Counted from the first letter of the stretch, positions 35,128-44,939 are shown. The stretch is DNA of 64,000 nucleotides from Promethearchaeota archaeon (GCA_019058245.1 JAHPZJ010000015.1:62001-126000); one strand, 5' to 3'. Translations and numbers: made by a program. The notes: generated by a model from the sequence alone, not told the origin.

Positions 35128-37023
35128 TTAAATATTAAATAGAAATATCAATAATATTAACGAAAAGAAGGTAGGACCAATTAAACTAATTGTCAATAAA
35201 CTTTGGGATACCTTTAAGCATTCCTTAAGAGTGTCAATAATAGCGTTAAAATATTGTGGATCCCCCCAAATTTTCACTTTTTCAAAAGAGTTTTTATACA
35301 TAAACTCAACGGGCTCTAAATCTTTTTCTGCTTCTTTAATTAGTTTGGCCAGCTTTTCAAGAATAAAATCAATTTTAATTTTATCACCTATAGGCGAATA
35401 ACCTCTACTAGAAAATTGTCTAGCAACAGTATGTGAATCAGAAGTGGTGATTTCTCCCTTTTCAATGCCACGATTTTGGAGCATATTTAAAATAAAAGAT
35501 CTGATTTCTAAAAAAGCATTATTTCCATCAAAATGAATTAAAATAGTTTTTTGATTATTTATTGCATTTTTAAATAAATGAACTACTATTCCTCCAAAAC
35601 CAATTCCATCTTTTTCAGAATATTCTTTAATAGGATCCTTAGCAACCCCATACAGCATATTGGCTTTTTCATTATCCTCTGGTTTATTATTCACAAAAAA
35701 TTTCTCAGCAACATTAATTAAATCATTTGCTTCTAAAGAATCCGATTCAATTAATATTTCATCTCCAATTATTGAGTTGTGTGAATCAATTACTATAACA
35801 TCATTAAATCCTTCCTTTTGCGCTATATTACGAATATTTTCACCAATTTCAAGTTGAATATCATCAGAAGGTAAAGGGTGTCTTGTTAAAAAGATAAGTG
35901 GGGTGTGGTCAATTACCATCCCAATTAGCTTCGCTGAATTTGAGATTTTCCTTGAAAAATCAACAATTTCCGAACTCCATTCTAATGAATCATTCTCAGA
36001 AACTCCATTTATATCTTCTTTAATACGGGTAATTACTTTATCAACTTCAACTTGAGATGTCAAATTTTGAGCATGAGTATTTGTAGTATGATAAACAGTG
36101 GTACCTTGTATATTAGCGAATGCTTTATAAATATGTTCAGGTAAATCAGAAGATCCACATGTCTTAAATGGTCCAAAATGAATATTTGGAACTATAAATA
36201 AACCTTTTATTTTTTTTGTTTCTTTACTTCGAATTATTAGATACTGAATTTTTACATCAGATTGGATACCAACCCTATCAAAATAGCTTTCTATAAGTTC
36301 ATCGTTTCCATTAGTTAACATAGAAAGAACAAATGCCCTGATGAAAGGGTATCCTCCCATCCCTGTTGCTTCTTGAAAAATGTTACTAACCCGAAATAAT
36401 CCTCTCCTATAAGGATAAGCGAATATTAAAGCACATACAACAAAAAAGAGTAGAGCTTTAATAAAGAATAAAATATCAAAAACTTGGAACATAAGGATAC
36501 TGTAAAGAATAATTGTGGATATAGGTTGAATTAAGGATAAAATTAAATATCCGGGACGTCCAACCGTAGTAAATGAAAAATAGATCACGAAAGCTACAAT
36601 ATATGAAAGAATAGTTCCTAATATTAAAAAAACTTCTTGTATTTGAACATCATTCAAAAAAATTGCCAATATTTGTCCAAGCATATATGTAACTTGAATT
36701 ACTGCACTGAAAAAGGCATTTATTTGAATGGACCATCCCTTTGGGGGGAGTTTTAGAATAGGAGCTCTATTTGAATAAAGTAAAATTGCAAAAAGACTTC
36801 CAATACCAGATGATATTAGAAAGAGAAAGACAAAACGGAAGAAATGAAAGAATTCAAAATAGGTGGAACCTATAAAATAATGTAATAATAGTGATATGAA
36901 ACCGAAAATAAATGGTGTAATAAAAAAAATGGAATATGCTAATCTTTTTGATGAAAAATATTCCATATACGTAATTATTCCTGGTATTTGTCGAGATGGT
37001 TTTTTTCTTATTATCATAAACAA
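35128..37023 (-). CDS. DUF2070 family archaeal membrane protein
   Basis: A 631-residue protein. The N-terminal 200 residues have about six to seven membrane helices. The C-terminal soluble domain holds conserved signatures: PNIHFGPFKTCGSSDLPEHI, HTTNTHAQNL, VVIDSHNSIIGDE, DGIGFGGIVVHLF and GEITTSDSHTVARQFSSRGY. These His/Asp motifs look like a metal-dependent hydrolase site and match the DUF2070 archaeal family, whose reaction is unknown. A final hydrophobic helix ends the protein. It may follow the seven-helix protein in the same transcription unit; spacing is about 100 bases. Substrates could be membrane-associated, given the N-terminal helices. Confidence 0.85.
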   Translation of the reverse strand: MFMIIRKKPSRQIPGIITYMEYFSSKRLAYSIFFITPFIFGFISLLLHYFIGSTYFEFFHFFRFVFLFLISSGIGSLFAILLYSNRAPILKLPPKGWSIQINAFFSAVIQVTYMLGQILAIFLNDVQIQEVFLILGTILSYIVAFVIYFSFTTVGRPGYLILSLIQPISTIILYSILMFQVFDILFFIKALLFFVVCALIFAYPYRRGLFRVSNIFQEATGMGGYPFIRAFVLSMLTNGNDELIESYFDRVGIQSDVKIQYLIIRSKETKKIKGLFIVPNIHFGPFKTCGSSDLPEHIYKAFANIQGTTVYHTTNTHAQNLTSQVEVDKVITRIKEDINGVSENDSLEWSSEIVDFSRKISNSAKLIGMVIDHTPLIFLTRHPLPSDDIQLEIGENIRNIAQKEGFNDVIVIDSHNSIIGDEILIESDSLEANDLINVAEKFFVNNKPEDNEKANMLYGVAKDPIKEYSEKDGIGFGGIVVHLFKNAINNQKTILIHFDGNNAFLEIRSFILNMLQNRGIEKGEITTSDSHTVARQFSSRGYSPIGDKIKIDFILEKLAKLIKEAEKDLEPVEFMYKNSFEKVKIWGDPQYFNAIIDTLKECLKVSQSLLTISLIGPTFFSLILLIFLFNI

Positions 37024-37159
37024 TTAAAATAAATACTTTAAAAACAATTATGCTTTTTTGAAATTATACCTTCTATACTATCGAATAAATTCAGATAATT
37101 ATATCTTTATGTAAAAAATTATAATAAATTATTAAATAAAATGTTTTTTTATAAGGAAT

Positions 37160-38251
37160 ATGGAACGTAATTCACAAAATTTAATTCATCTTGCAAATAA
37201 AAGCTTCGGTGATGTTCTTCGGGATGGGTTTAGATTATTTTCTCAAAATTATAAAATATTAATCTTGCCTTTGGCTCTTTTTCAAATTTTATTGATTATC
37301 TTAAATGTTTTGTTATTAACTGACCTCAATTGGTATATTGATTCTTTAGACGTGAATCCCCAAGCCATTCTAAATGCGCTTCTTGAATCTACAGAGGTAG
37401 ATCCAGAAGCTATAAGAACTTTAATGACTTATATGGGTTTAACCCTTCTTTCGAGTTTTTTACAAAATTTGATAGGGGCGATAATTATTACTATCGCGAT
37501 GTGTTCAGTTAGTAACTATGTTTACAAGAAATATATTAATGAGGATGTTAGTTTTAAAGATTCTTTTAAATTAGCTTTTAACAAAAAAATCTTATTAGTT
37601 ATTTTAATACTAGGGATTTGTTTACCTGCAAGTTTCTTAATGTTTTATATTCCTGCATTATTTATCTTTTCTTTCTTTATTTTTTCAGTATTCACATATA
37701 ACATGAAAACAGATAAAAATCTCCTCTCAGAAGCTCGTGCAATAGCAAAGGGTAATTTTTGGAAAATTATTAGTGTATTTATTATCAATTTTATTATTAT
37801 TTTAAGCATTGGATATATTTTTAATTTTATATTGAATATATTCATAGGTAATTTTTCACCTGGCTTTTCTGATACTTATGCTAGCTGGAAAGAACCATCA
37901 ACTAGAAATTACGGAGGATTAATTCTCATTGATATCCTCTATAGTATAATTGATATAATACTTGCACCATTGTTCATATGTTTATTAACGGCTCTATTTT
38001 CATCTTCAAAGGCTAAAAAAGAATTAAAAACTCAATATCCTTCAGAATATTATCCTACAAGAGATATTTATCAAGAATCATATAAAATTCTTAGAAAGGA
38101 ACCTTACCAAGCCGTCGATACTGAAGAAACAATAATTCAACCAGAGATGGGAAAAGAAGGTAGTCTTTATTGTCCATATTGTGGAACACTTATTACAACT
38201 CCTAAACGATTTTGTCCTAAATGTGGAGAGAACCTTGAAAATCTTATATGA
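37160..38251 (+). CDS. Polytopic membrane protein with C-terminal zinc ribbon
   Basis: A 363-residue protein. About six membrane helices occupy residues 30-290, with the pattern of the DUF975/glycerophosphodiester-phosphodiesterase membrane-domain type (GDVLRDGFRLFSQNYKIL at the start). A disordered cytosolic linker rich in Tyr and Pro follows. The C-terminus has a zinc ribbon, CPYCGTLITTPKRFCPKCGE (two CxxC pairs). The same ribbon type ends the subtilisin-like protease at 47640. The ribbon is probably a cytosolic contact module; its partner is unknown. The next gene begins 27 bases downstream. Confidence 0.75.
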   Translation: MERNSQNLIHLANKSFGDVLRDGFRLFSQNYKILILPLALFQILLIILNVLLLTDLNWYIDSLDVNPQAILNALLESTEVDPEAIRTLMTYMGLTLLSSFLQNLIGAIIITIAMCSVSNYVYKKYINEDVSFKDSFKLAFNKKILLVILILGICLPASFLMFYIPALFIFSFFIFSVFTYNMKTDKNLLSEARAIAKGNFWKIISVFIINFIIILSIGYIFNFILNIFIGNFSPGFSDTYASWKEPSTRNYGGLILIDILYSIIDIILAPLFICLLTALFSSSKAKKELKTQYPSEYYPTRDIYQESYKILRKEPYQAVDTEETIIQPEMGKEGSLYCPYCGTLITTPKRFCPKCGENLENLI

Positions 38252-38278
38252 AAATAAAACATAGAAATAATTATAGAA

Positions 38279-39067
38279 ATGCATATCAATATTGAGAAAA
38301 AGTTTGAGTTAGAAAAAGAAAATATCAAAAATCCAATTTTATTAATAGGATGGCCAGGAATAGCATTAGTTGGTAAATTGGCTATAACTTCAATACAAGA
38401 ATCATTACAAGCTAGGGAATTTCTTGATATTCAGTATTTTGATTTTCCTGCAAAAGCGATTGTCGAAAAAGGAAATTTAGAAATCCCTAACGCCACATTG
38501 TTTTATAAAGCTACTGAAAAGGAAGATGGAAATGATTTTTTTATTCTAACAGGATCTTACCAACCCCAAACACCTAAAGGTGTGTTTGAGTTTTCTAAAG
38601 TCTTTTGCGAAGAGATACACAAGATAACAGGAGGAATTAATATGTATTTAAGTACTGGTGCTATGATTTCTGATATTGTCCATGACAAACCTTCTGTATA
38701 TGTTTGTGGAACGGATCAAGAACTTGTTCAAACATTTTTAAAATTAGAAAATACAAAACTCTATGAAGGAGGGTATATTTCAGGGGCAAACGGAATCTTA
38801 CCTGCTTGGGCGGGAGCTAAAGGTTATGGTCCAGGCATTTGTTTACTAGCAGAAACTCTTCCATTACCAATGATGACTTTAGATCCCCGAAGTTCTAAAG
38901 CATTAGTTACAATTTTAATAGATTATTTTTCAATTGAAATGGATTTTAGTAAGTTAAACGAAAAAATTAAGGAGATGGAAGGGGTTTTTGAATCATTTAA
39001 AAAACAAGCAGATCACTTTATGAAATCACCTCGAGAAGATAGAGGTCCAGATTCTTACTTCCGTTGA
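38279..39067 (+). CDS. PAC2-family proteasome assembly chaperone
   Basis: A 262-residue PAC2-family protein. The N-terminal PILLIGWPGIALVGKLAI (about residues 19-36) and the GSYQPQTPKGVFEFSKVF, YEGGYISGANGILPAWA segments are typical of archaeal PbaA-like and eukaryotic PAC2 chaperones, which help assemble the 20S proteasome. The C-terminus ends SYFR; the last three residues (Y-F-R) resemble an HbYX variant that docks on the proteasome alpha ring, though Phe replaces Tyr. It follows the membrane/zinc-ribbon gene closely, but a functional link is unclear. The ATG at 38279 overlaps nothing and has no strong Shine-Dalgarno. Confidence 0.88.
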   Translation: MHINIEKKFELEKENIKNPILLIGWPGIALVGKLAITSIQESLQAREFLDIQYFDFPAKAIVEKGNLEIPNATLFYKATEKEDGNDFFILTGSYQPQTPKGVFEFSKVFCEEIHKITGGINMYLSTGAMISDIVHDKPSVYVCGTDQELVQTFLKLENTKLYEGGYISGANGILPAWAGAKGYGPGICLLAETLPLPMMTLDPRSSKALVTILIDYFSIEMDFSKLNEKIKEMEGVFESFKKQADHFMKSPREDRGPDSYFR

Positions 39068-39159
39068 TATCTTTTTGAAGTGTTTCCGAATTAAATATAA
39101 TTTATTAAATAAGGAATATAATACATTATTTAATACTAAGCGTACTTTAATGATTTGTT

Positions 39160-40149
39160 TTGCAAGATATTAGTATCATTGAATCTGATAAAAAAATTAA
39201 AGATAGAATTTCTAGCAAATTAAATGGTATTAACGAACAATCTCGTAATTATATAAAGGATATCATTACTCTTGTTAATAAAGAGATTGGAGTCAATAAA
39301 ATAATATCTATTTTATTATTTGGTAGCCAAAGAGAAAAAAGTAATGAAAAAGTATCAACATTATCAGATTGCGATTTACTAATTATCTTTAAAGATAGAG
39401 TTTCAAATCATCATATTAGAGAGATTGAGAAATATTTTATATCTTTAGAAATTAAACATAATTTCAGAGAATTAAGCAAACATTTTTTTAAAAGAATTCT
39501 GGGAGTAATTAACCAAACCACTGGTATATTCATAAGTCATTTTCTTACAAAGAAAAAATATTGGGAAAATATAATCTTTCATAAGATATTTCGAGTAAAT
39601 AGAATAGTATCTTCAGTTTTCGCTCCTCGGAAAATAGTTCTTGGTAATATTATAACTAATAGCACTATTTTATATGGAGATGATTTAAGAGAAAGTATTA
39701 GACCAAAAATTCAAATCACTATGCAAGAAATAATAAAAAGTACTTTTATGAATCTAGTGATTTCCCTTTTCTCTATAGCAATATCGATCCTAAAGAATTT
39801 GAATTCAATGAAATATCAATTAGAAGCCATTAAATGGTCTTTAAAAACATCAAATTATTATTGTTTTCGAGATTCAGAAAATCTAAAAAATATAACTCAG
39901 CGATTTGTTTCATTTGAAGTAATTCGATCGCAACAAAAAGGTTCCAGATTTTTTTCTCAGTTTCTTGAACTAAGACATTCACCACGAAATAATATGGCTT
40001 TCATGATCCGATGCCCAATACGAATAATAAAAATACATATGAAAGCAATATTGTATAAAAAACTAATGATCAAAAAAGAAAAGACTAAAATTCCATATAA
40101 ATCTACGAAACCTCTTATTCCCGATCACGTTTTTCCTCTGAGAATTTAA
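39160..40149 (+). CDS. Nucleotidyltransferase-domain protein
   Basis: A 329-residue protein starting at TTG. The polymerase-beta-type nucleotidyltransferase motif is LLFGSQREKSNEKVSTLSDC followed by DLLIIF, giving GS plus the DxD metal ligands (about residues 50-73). A long C-terminal helical region (about residues 180-329) is basic and ends in a Lys-rich stretch that could bind nucleic acid. Such proteins include tRNA nucleotidyltransferases, antitoxin-type MNTs and aminoglycoside-type enzymes; the specific class is unclear. It stands alone after the PAC2 gene. The start could also be a few codons either side. Confidence 0.78.
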   Translation: MQDISIIESDKKIKDRISSKLNGINEQSRNYIKDIITLVNKEIGVNKIISILLFGSQREKSNEKVSTLSDCDLLIIFKDRVSNHHIREIEKYFISLEIKHNFRELSKHFFKRILGVINQTTGIFISHFLTKKKYWENIIFHKIFRVNRIVSSVFAPRKIVLGNIITNSTILYGDDLRESIRPKIQITMQEIIKSTFMNLVISLFSIAISILKNLNSMKYQLEAIKWSLKTSNYYCFRDSENLKNITQRFVSFEVIRSQQKGSRFFSQFLELRHSPRNNMAFMIRCPIRIIKIHMKAILYKKLMIKKEKTKIPYKSTKPLIPDHVFPLRI

Positions 40150-40472
40150 GATATATTAAGGCAACAAAAAGGATAGAAAAGTGCTTTTGGACCAGGATCG
40201 GGAAATGTTGCGTTTATCAATTTCTGATTAAAAACTTGGATTTAGAAGATTGTATTTTATACTTCATGATATCACTTTTTTTGACAAATAAATATTAAAA
40301 TAAATAGATCAGAAATTTACAACATTGATAAAAAAACTGTTATTTAGGTTTGAAATATAAAAATATAAATACTTTAAAATTAATTTAAATTTGTAATTTA
40401 ACATTTTTTAAGACCCAAATTGTATTTTGAAACATTAGATAATTAGAGGAAAATAACTCGCTCGGTGAGAAA
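40150..40472. other. Intergenic region, nothing recognised
   Basis: A 323-base A+T-rich stretch. No gene, RNA or repeat is convincing; one short 17-codon run is too small to support. A+T-rich promoter sequence for the next gene lies near 40380-40440. Confidence 0.4.
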
Positions 40473-41021
40473 ATGGCTGAGGCAATAGATATCCGTGAGC
40501 TCTTTTTCGATATATTAGATATAGTTAAATTTGAACTTAAATTTTACAGATATAAAGAATCTCCTATGTTCGAACGCATTGTAAAGACTCGCATGTTTCA
40601 GCAGAAGCTCCAAAAATTAAAAGATTTCATCAATACATACTTTGATATTATGTATAAAGATGAAAAGAGCCCAATTAATCAAGCTGCGCTTCACACACAA
40701 TTAGATAATATCGCAAGATTGACAAATTATTATGATGATCTCTCAGATTTCTACACAGATCATACTAAAGTAATGATTACAAAAGAAAAACTGCAAGGAT
40801 TAATTGATTATTCACATGTCGAGATTCTGTTTTTGGTGTTTACCAATATTCTAGATTGGGAACATTACAAGGCTAGTTTATTGTTTCCTACGGATAAAAC
40901 TAAAGAAAAAATCTTAAAAGAGTTCCTCGCTAAGTTAGCAAGTGCAGATATAAAAGACGTAGATGATATAGTAGATTTGGAGCAATCAATTGAAGACTTT
41001 GTACAAAGTATAGAAGTTTAA
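40473..41021 (+). CDS. Helical protein of unknown function
   Basis: A 182-residue protein that reads as almost all alpha helix, with acidic and basic amphipathic repeats. There is no signal peptide, membrane helix or motif. Sequence features include FELKFYRYKESPMFERIV and the acidic end VDDIVDLEQSIEDFVQSI. It begins with a clean ATG. I cannot name a family. The 170 bases downstream hold no gene before the frameshifted MoaD/ThiS-like fragment. Confidence 0.6.
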   Translation: MAEAIDIRELFFDILDIVKFELKFYRYKESPMFERIVKTRMFQQKLQKLKDFINTYFDIMYKDEKSPINQAALHTQLDNIARLTNYYDDLSDFYTDHTKVMITKEKLQGLIDYSHVEILFLVFTNILDWEHYKASLLFPTDKTKEKILKEFLAKLASADIKDVDDIVDLEQSIEDFVQSIEV

Positions 41022-41190
41022 CTTTTGAACCTAATTTTATTAAACTCTTTTAAAAATTTTCCAAAAAAAATATTTTCCTCAATTGGAAGTAATTTGTATA
41101 TTATTAAGAATGCATTTTTAATCTATAAAAATAAGATTTTTATTAATATTAGCTTGTTCTATTCATAAGATTATAAATATTAAGGGAATG

Positions 41191-41467
41191 ATGTGTACAA
41201 TAGAGCTAAAATTATATGGTGATTTAAGGGAAAAGATAATTCAATCAAACTATGGTATAGGGATTCCATGCATTATCGATATTAAAATAGAGGGAATTTC
41301 TGTAGTATCTATTAAACAAATTTGGAATTGTCAAGGAAGAAATTAGTCACATTTTTGTTAATAATATATATTTTAATCCTAAAAAAGAAATAAAAGATGG
41401 AGATCGGAGTGGAATATTTTCAAAAAGAATAGGTTTAATTTTTGTTGAAATTAAGAATCCATTATAG
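41191..41467 (+). pseudogene. Frameshifted MoaD/ThiS-like beta-grasp protein
   Basis: One frame starts at ATG 41191 (or 41188) and reads MCTIELKLYGDLREKI, IDIKIEGISVVS, then hits TAG at 41344. From about 41310 a second frame continues NKFGIVKEEISHIFVNNIYF and DGDRSGIFSKRIGLIFVEI to TAG at 41465-41467. Joined, the protein has the usual length and motif order (DGDRxGIFxKRxGLxFVE) of MoaD/ThiS-like proteins found in many archaea. A net one-base shift near 41305-41312 separates the halves. The ribosome site AAGGGA precedes the start. Either it is a recent pseudogene or a base error; it is unlike the intact moaD, lacking a terminal Gly-Gly. Confidence 0.75.
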
Positions 41468-41608
41468 AGATATTGGGCTGTTAAATACTTTTTTTCTCAT
41501 GAGAAAATAGACAATGAATAGAATTAAATATGTAATTTATTATGTATCAGCTTAAGCACTTCAGAACATAATAAAAATATAGGAGAACTTAGGGATTTAA
41601 TTTTCAAA

Positions 41609-41875
41609 ATGGCGGATTGCATCGATAAAATCTTGGAAGTTTGTGAAAATAGTGAGATAAAGAGATATAAAGCTTTAATAGAATTAATGCAGGATCTCGA
41701 TAAAGAAATATCAAATGCAATACGCGTTAGAAATTGTTTGCTTTTACTCGTTAATTTATGCTTTAATCCCGAATCCCCAGATTTTGCGTATAATAGGGGT
41801 AAATCAACAAAAACTCTATCTGGAGAGGAAAAAATGGAAATGCAAGAATTATTAAGATGCGAATTTAATAATTGA
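41609..41875 (+). CDS. Small helical protein of unknown function
   Basis: An 88-residue, mainly helical protein with two cysteines near the start (ADCIDKILEVCEN). A block RVRNCLLLLVNLCFNPESPD resembles HEAT-type helical hairpins in a loose way. No family is clear; a UPF0147-like origin was considered and not supported. The AGGAG at about 41581-41585 is a plausible ribosome site but lies about 20 bases upstream. It ends seven bases from the convergent MFS gene. Confidence 0.55.
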   Translation: MADCIDKILEVCENSEIKRYKALIELMQDLDKEISNAIRVRNCLLLLVNLCFNPESPDFAYNRGKSTKTLSGEEKMEMQELLRCEFNN

Positions 41876-41882
41876 ATTTATT

Positions 41883-44156
41883 TTAGAAAACTGCAAAATC
41901 TGTTTCTTTCCACTTCTCATATTGGTTAAAGATATCCTCAATTTTTCCTAATGTCTCGATGAGTACTTTTTTTGTTTTTTTATCATCTTTAAAAGTCTCA
42001 AAAATTATATCATATATCTTAACATCATACTCTTGCGTAAGATCAGAGATTTTTCTAATATCTTCCATTAGAACATCTTCCTCTTTTAATTTATTGAAAG
42101 CATTTTCCACATTTTCTCTTAATTTAATAGTTGCATTTAATGATTTCGAGCATTTATCAAGTAATTCTTGTTCCTTATCGCGCACAATTGTTTCTTCTTC
42201 GGATAAATCATTTTTTTCTTCGACAATTTCAAGTCTTTCATTTAATAAATATTTTACACGTTCATAAATTTTGATTGCCTCATCTATTTTATTTAAACCT
42301 TTTATTAGATGATTAGTGCTATTGAGTCTAGCTTCAATAATTTTTAAATAAGCATCTTCATAATAAGTTTGAATCTCACCAAAAGTACTTTTTTCATATT
42401 CACTAATCCCATCATAAATTTTTTTTAATTCATATCTCAGTTTGTAGGTTTCTTGAGGTGTTATATTTTCTTTATTAAGCTGTTTATAACTATTATTTGT
42501 TTCTTGCTTAACTAATAAAACTCTCAAATACATTATATGAGCCTTTTTTTCGATATTTGTAATACTTCTAGATTCTCCCTCACGTTCACAGAATTTAAAG
42601 ATTGTTAATGCATCATTCATTAATTTATTGAATTTATTTTGATTAGTCCTAATATAATATTTTGAATCTTGAACCTTTTGAATACCTCTATCCATTTGAA
42701 TCTCTAATTCAAAGATATAATCAATTACACTAACCTGCTTTCGTTCTGATAAAATTCTTGATTTATATGACATATCTTTTTCTACATTTTTGCTAGCTAA
42801 AATCCAAAAAATAGCAGCAGGAAACCAAAAAAATATAGTAAAAAAGATCATTTTAAAAGTACTTCCAAGTAGAAAAATTAGGGAATAGGATAGTAATAAT
42901 GTAATACCTTTACTTATTTGTTCAGATAGTTTAAAGAAAGAAGCGGCAGTTCCTTTATGTTCAGGCATATTAACATCAATCATGACCGCATTTCGATTAG
43001 CTACAGGCCCAGCACCTAACATTGAAGCCAATAAGGCAAAAAAGAAGAAAATTATATAATTAGGATAAGCTACGAATATTTGGCTAATTGTACGTATAAT
43101 AAAAGAAAATAATTTACTAGTGGGAATTGGATCTGGATAAACTATACCTAAAAGTGTCGGATCTATAGGTCTTAGTGAAAGGAGCAATATTATAGCAAAT
43201 GGGATTGAAAATATTAAACATATAGTAGCTAATCTAGCTCGGTTTTTTTTATTTCGACGAAATAATATATCTCCTAAGCGCGCAAATACTGCATTTCCAA
43301 GAAGATATCCAACACCAATCATTCCTGCAAATATTGCAGCTGTTTGAAGTCTAATTTCTATAGGGATTTCGTTGAAATATTGTAATGTCAACATTGAAGT
43401 CATAAAATATACTAAAACTGTACCAGGAATAATAGAAAAAAAACCTTGGATAATTAAATAAAGATTTGTCTTCTTTTTTACTATAAATCCTAGATCTTTT
43501 TTTGAAATTCGATAGCTATATTCTAAATCTAATTCTATTAAGTCTAATAGTTCATTTTCACCTGCTCCACGCTGAGGGATTTTAACAAAAAATAAAATAA
43601 AAATAACCATAATACTTATTCCAGATAAAATAAGAAAAGGAAACCTCCATGTGAAGATAGGACCAAGAAAAGAAGATAATCCCTGTCCTGCCCCATTGGA
43701 TATTGAACTTAAGATTGCTAATGTCCCAAACCAACCAGACCTTTCTTCAGCGGGAATTGCATCAGAAATAACCGAATATCCAATTGGTAATACACATCCT
43801 AAACCTGCTCCGCTTGACATCCTTGATATTAATAACATAAAATATGTAGAAGAAAATGCTGTTAAAAGCATTCCAATTGTCCATGAAAAAGCGCCTACTA
43901 TGAGTACTTTACCTCGATCAACTCGATCTGCCCAATAGCCCCATAATAAAGCAAAAAAAGCACTAACTAATACAAAAAAGGCATCAGGAATTGCAATTAA
44001 GGCTTCTGGTATATTAAACTCTTGTTTTATAGCAGCATAACTAGGAATTAGCATACTAGCACATGCAGTCGAAACAAAAAGTAAAAGCATGACTAATATA
44101 ATTGGGGCTAGATCTTTGAATTTCAACGATGTAAGTTGAAAGCGTCCAATAAGCAA
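41883..44156 (-). CDS. MFS transporter fused to a long cytosolic coiled-coil domain
   Basis: A 757-residue protein. Residues about 15-455 form a 12-helix major facilitator core; the family loop is seen in ALLWGYWADRVDRGKVLI after helix 2 and in SRMSSGAGLGCVLPIGYS. Residues about 460-757 are highly charged and predicted coiled coil (for example EEKNDLSEEETIVRDKEQEL), ending in the cytosol. MFS carriers of about 400-450 residues normally end after helix 12, so the tail of about 300 residues is unusual and could tether the carrier to the cytosol, another protein or itself. The substrate is unknown. The gene is preceded by the racemase on the same strand with about 60 bases between. Confidence 0.85.
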   Translation of the reverse strand: MLIGRFQLTSLKFKDLAPIILVMLLLFVSTACASMLIPSYAAIKQEFNIPEALIAIPDAFFVLVSAFFALLWGYWADRVDRGKVLIVGAFSWTIGMLLTAFSSTYFMLLISRMSSGAGLGCVLPIGYSVISDAIPAEERSGWFGTLAILSSISNGAGQGLSSFLGPIFTWRFPFLILSGISIMVIFILFFVKIPQRGAGENELLDLIELDLEYSYRISKKDLGFIVKKKTNLYLIIQGFFSIIPGTVLVYFMTSMLTLQYFNEIPIEIRLQTAAIFAGMIGVGYLLGNAVFARLGDILFRRNKKNRARLATICLIFSIPFAIILLLSLRPIDPTLLGIVYPDPIPTSKLFSFIIRTISQIFVAYPNYIIFFFFALLASMLGAGPVANRNAVMIDVNMPEHKGTAASFFKLSEQISKGITLLLSYSLIFLLGSTFKMIFFTIFFWFPAAIFWILASKNVEKDMSYKSRILSERKQVSVIDYIFELEIQMDRGIQKVQDSKYYIRTNQNKFNKLMNDALTIFKFCEREGESRSITNIEKKAHIMYLRVLLVKQETNNSYKQLNKENITPQETYKLRYELKKIYDGISEYEKSTFGEIQTYYEDAYLKIIEARLNSTNHLIKGLNKIDEAIKIYERVKYLLNERLEIVEEKNDLSEEETIVRDKEQELLDKCSKSLNATIKLRENVENAFNKLKEEDVLMEDIRKISDLTQEYDVKIYDIIFETFKDDKKTKKVLIETLGKIEDIFNQYEKWKETDFAVF

Positions 44157-44216
44157 TTACCATTAGTATATAATTATAATAAATAGCACTTGAGACTTAA
44201 AAAAATTTACATTGAT

Positions 44217-44903
44217 TTATTCTAATGATAAGTAATAATCAAATGTCGCATCAACATGAATTTTGAGGGTATCAAGCAATTTTATTTTAGTATCAGATTG
44301 AGTTAATATTAACGGTAATTCAGTACATCCTAAAATAGCTCCATTTACTTCATAATTTTCTATAATTTGAATTAATTTTTCTTTTGATTCCTGCTTAAAA
44401 AATCCTACAACTAATTCATCAAAAATTATTTCATCTATAATATCTTGTTCTAAATTTGAAGGTGTTATTACCTCGATACCTAATTTTTTGCAAGTATATT
44501 GATAAAAAGTGTTCTGCATTGTAAATTTTATCCCAAGAAGTAATAAATTTTTCATATTTTCTTGGTTTGCCTTTTCAGCAGTAGCTTTCACAATACTCAA
44601 AATTGGAACTTCTGATAAATACTCCAAATCATCATAAACAGCGTGCGGAGAATTAGCAGCCATTACTATAAAAGATGCACCACCACTTTCTAATGATTTA
44701 ATACCGCTCATTAAATATTCAATATATTCTTTTTTATTTCCACCGAGCTCAAGATCAATAAGCTTTTGAAAATTCAAGCTGAAAATTAATACTTCAGGAT
44801 AATTATAATCATTAAACTTACCATAGTATTTTTCAAGAAGTAGATCATAATATTTAATTGTGGATTCATAGGACATCCCTCCTAAAATTCCTATTCTTTT
44901 CAT
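44217..44903 (-). CDS. Aspartate/glutamate racemase family protein
   Basis: A 228-residue protein with MKRIGILGGMSYESTIKYY at the N-terminus. Canonical racemases use two cysteines. The second is present in GAILGCTELPLIL (about residue 192), but the first (usual form CNTxH) reads MAANSPHAV here, so the first cysteine is replaced. Some family members racemise with one cysteine or act on other substrates, so specificity is uncertain. An upstream ATG adds seven residues; I chose the internal ATG because the glycine-rich motif follows it directly, as in relatives. It lies just after the DNA-methyltransferase repair gene on the same strand. Confidence 0.82.
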   Translation of the reverse strand: MKRIGILGGMSYESTIKYYDLLLEKYYGKFNDYNYPEVLIFSLNFQKLIDLELGGNKKEYIEYLMSGIKSLESGGASFIVMAANSPHAVYDDLEYLSEVPILSIVKATAEKANQENMKNLLLLGIKFTMQNTFYQYTCKKLGIEVITPSNLEQDIIDEIIFDELVVGFFKQESKEKLIQIIENYEVNGAILGCTELPLILTQSDTKIKLLDTLKIHVDATFDYYLSLE

Positions 44904-44939
44904 TTTTCTAAAACATACTCTCAAATTTATTGTAGATTA

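Noticed and set aside
41609..41875. UPF0147 assignment for the 88-residue protein
   Set aside because: Its length and helical character are similar, but the conserved proline/asparagine-rich segments of UPF0147 are not visible.
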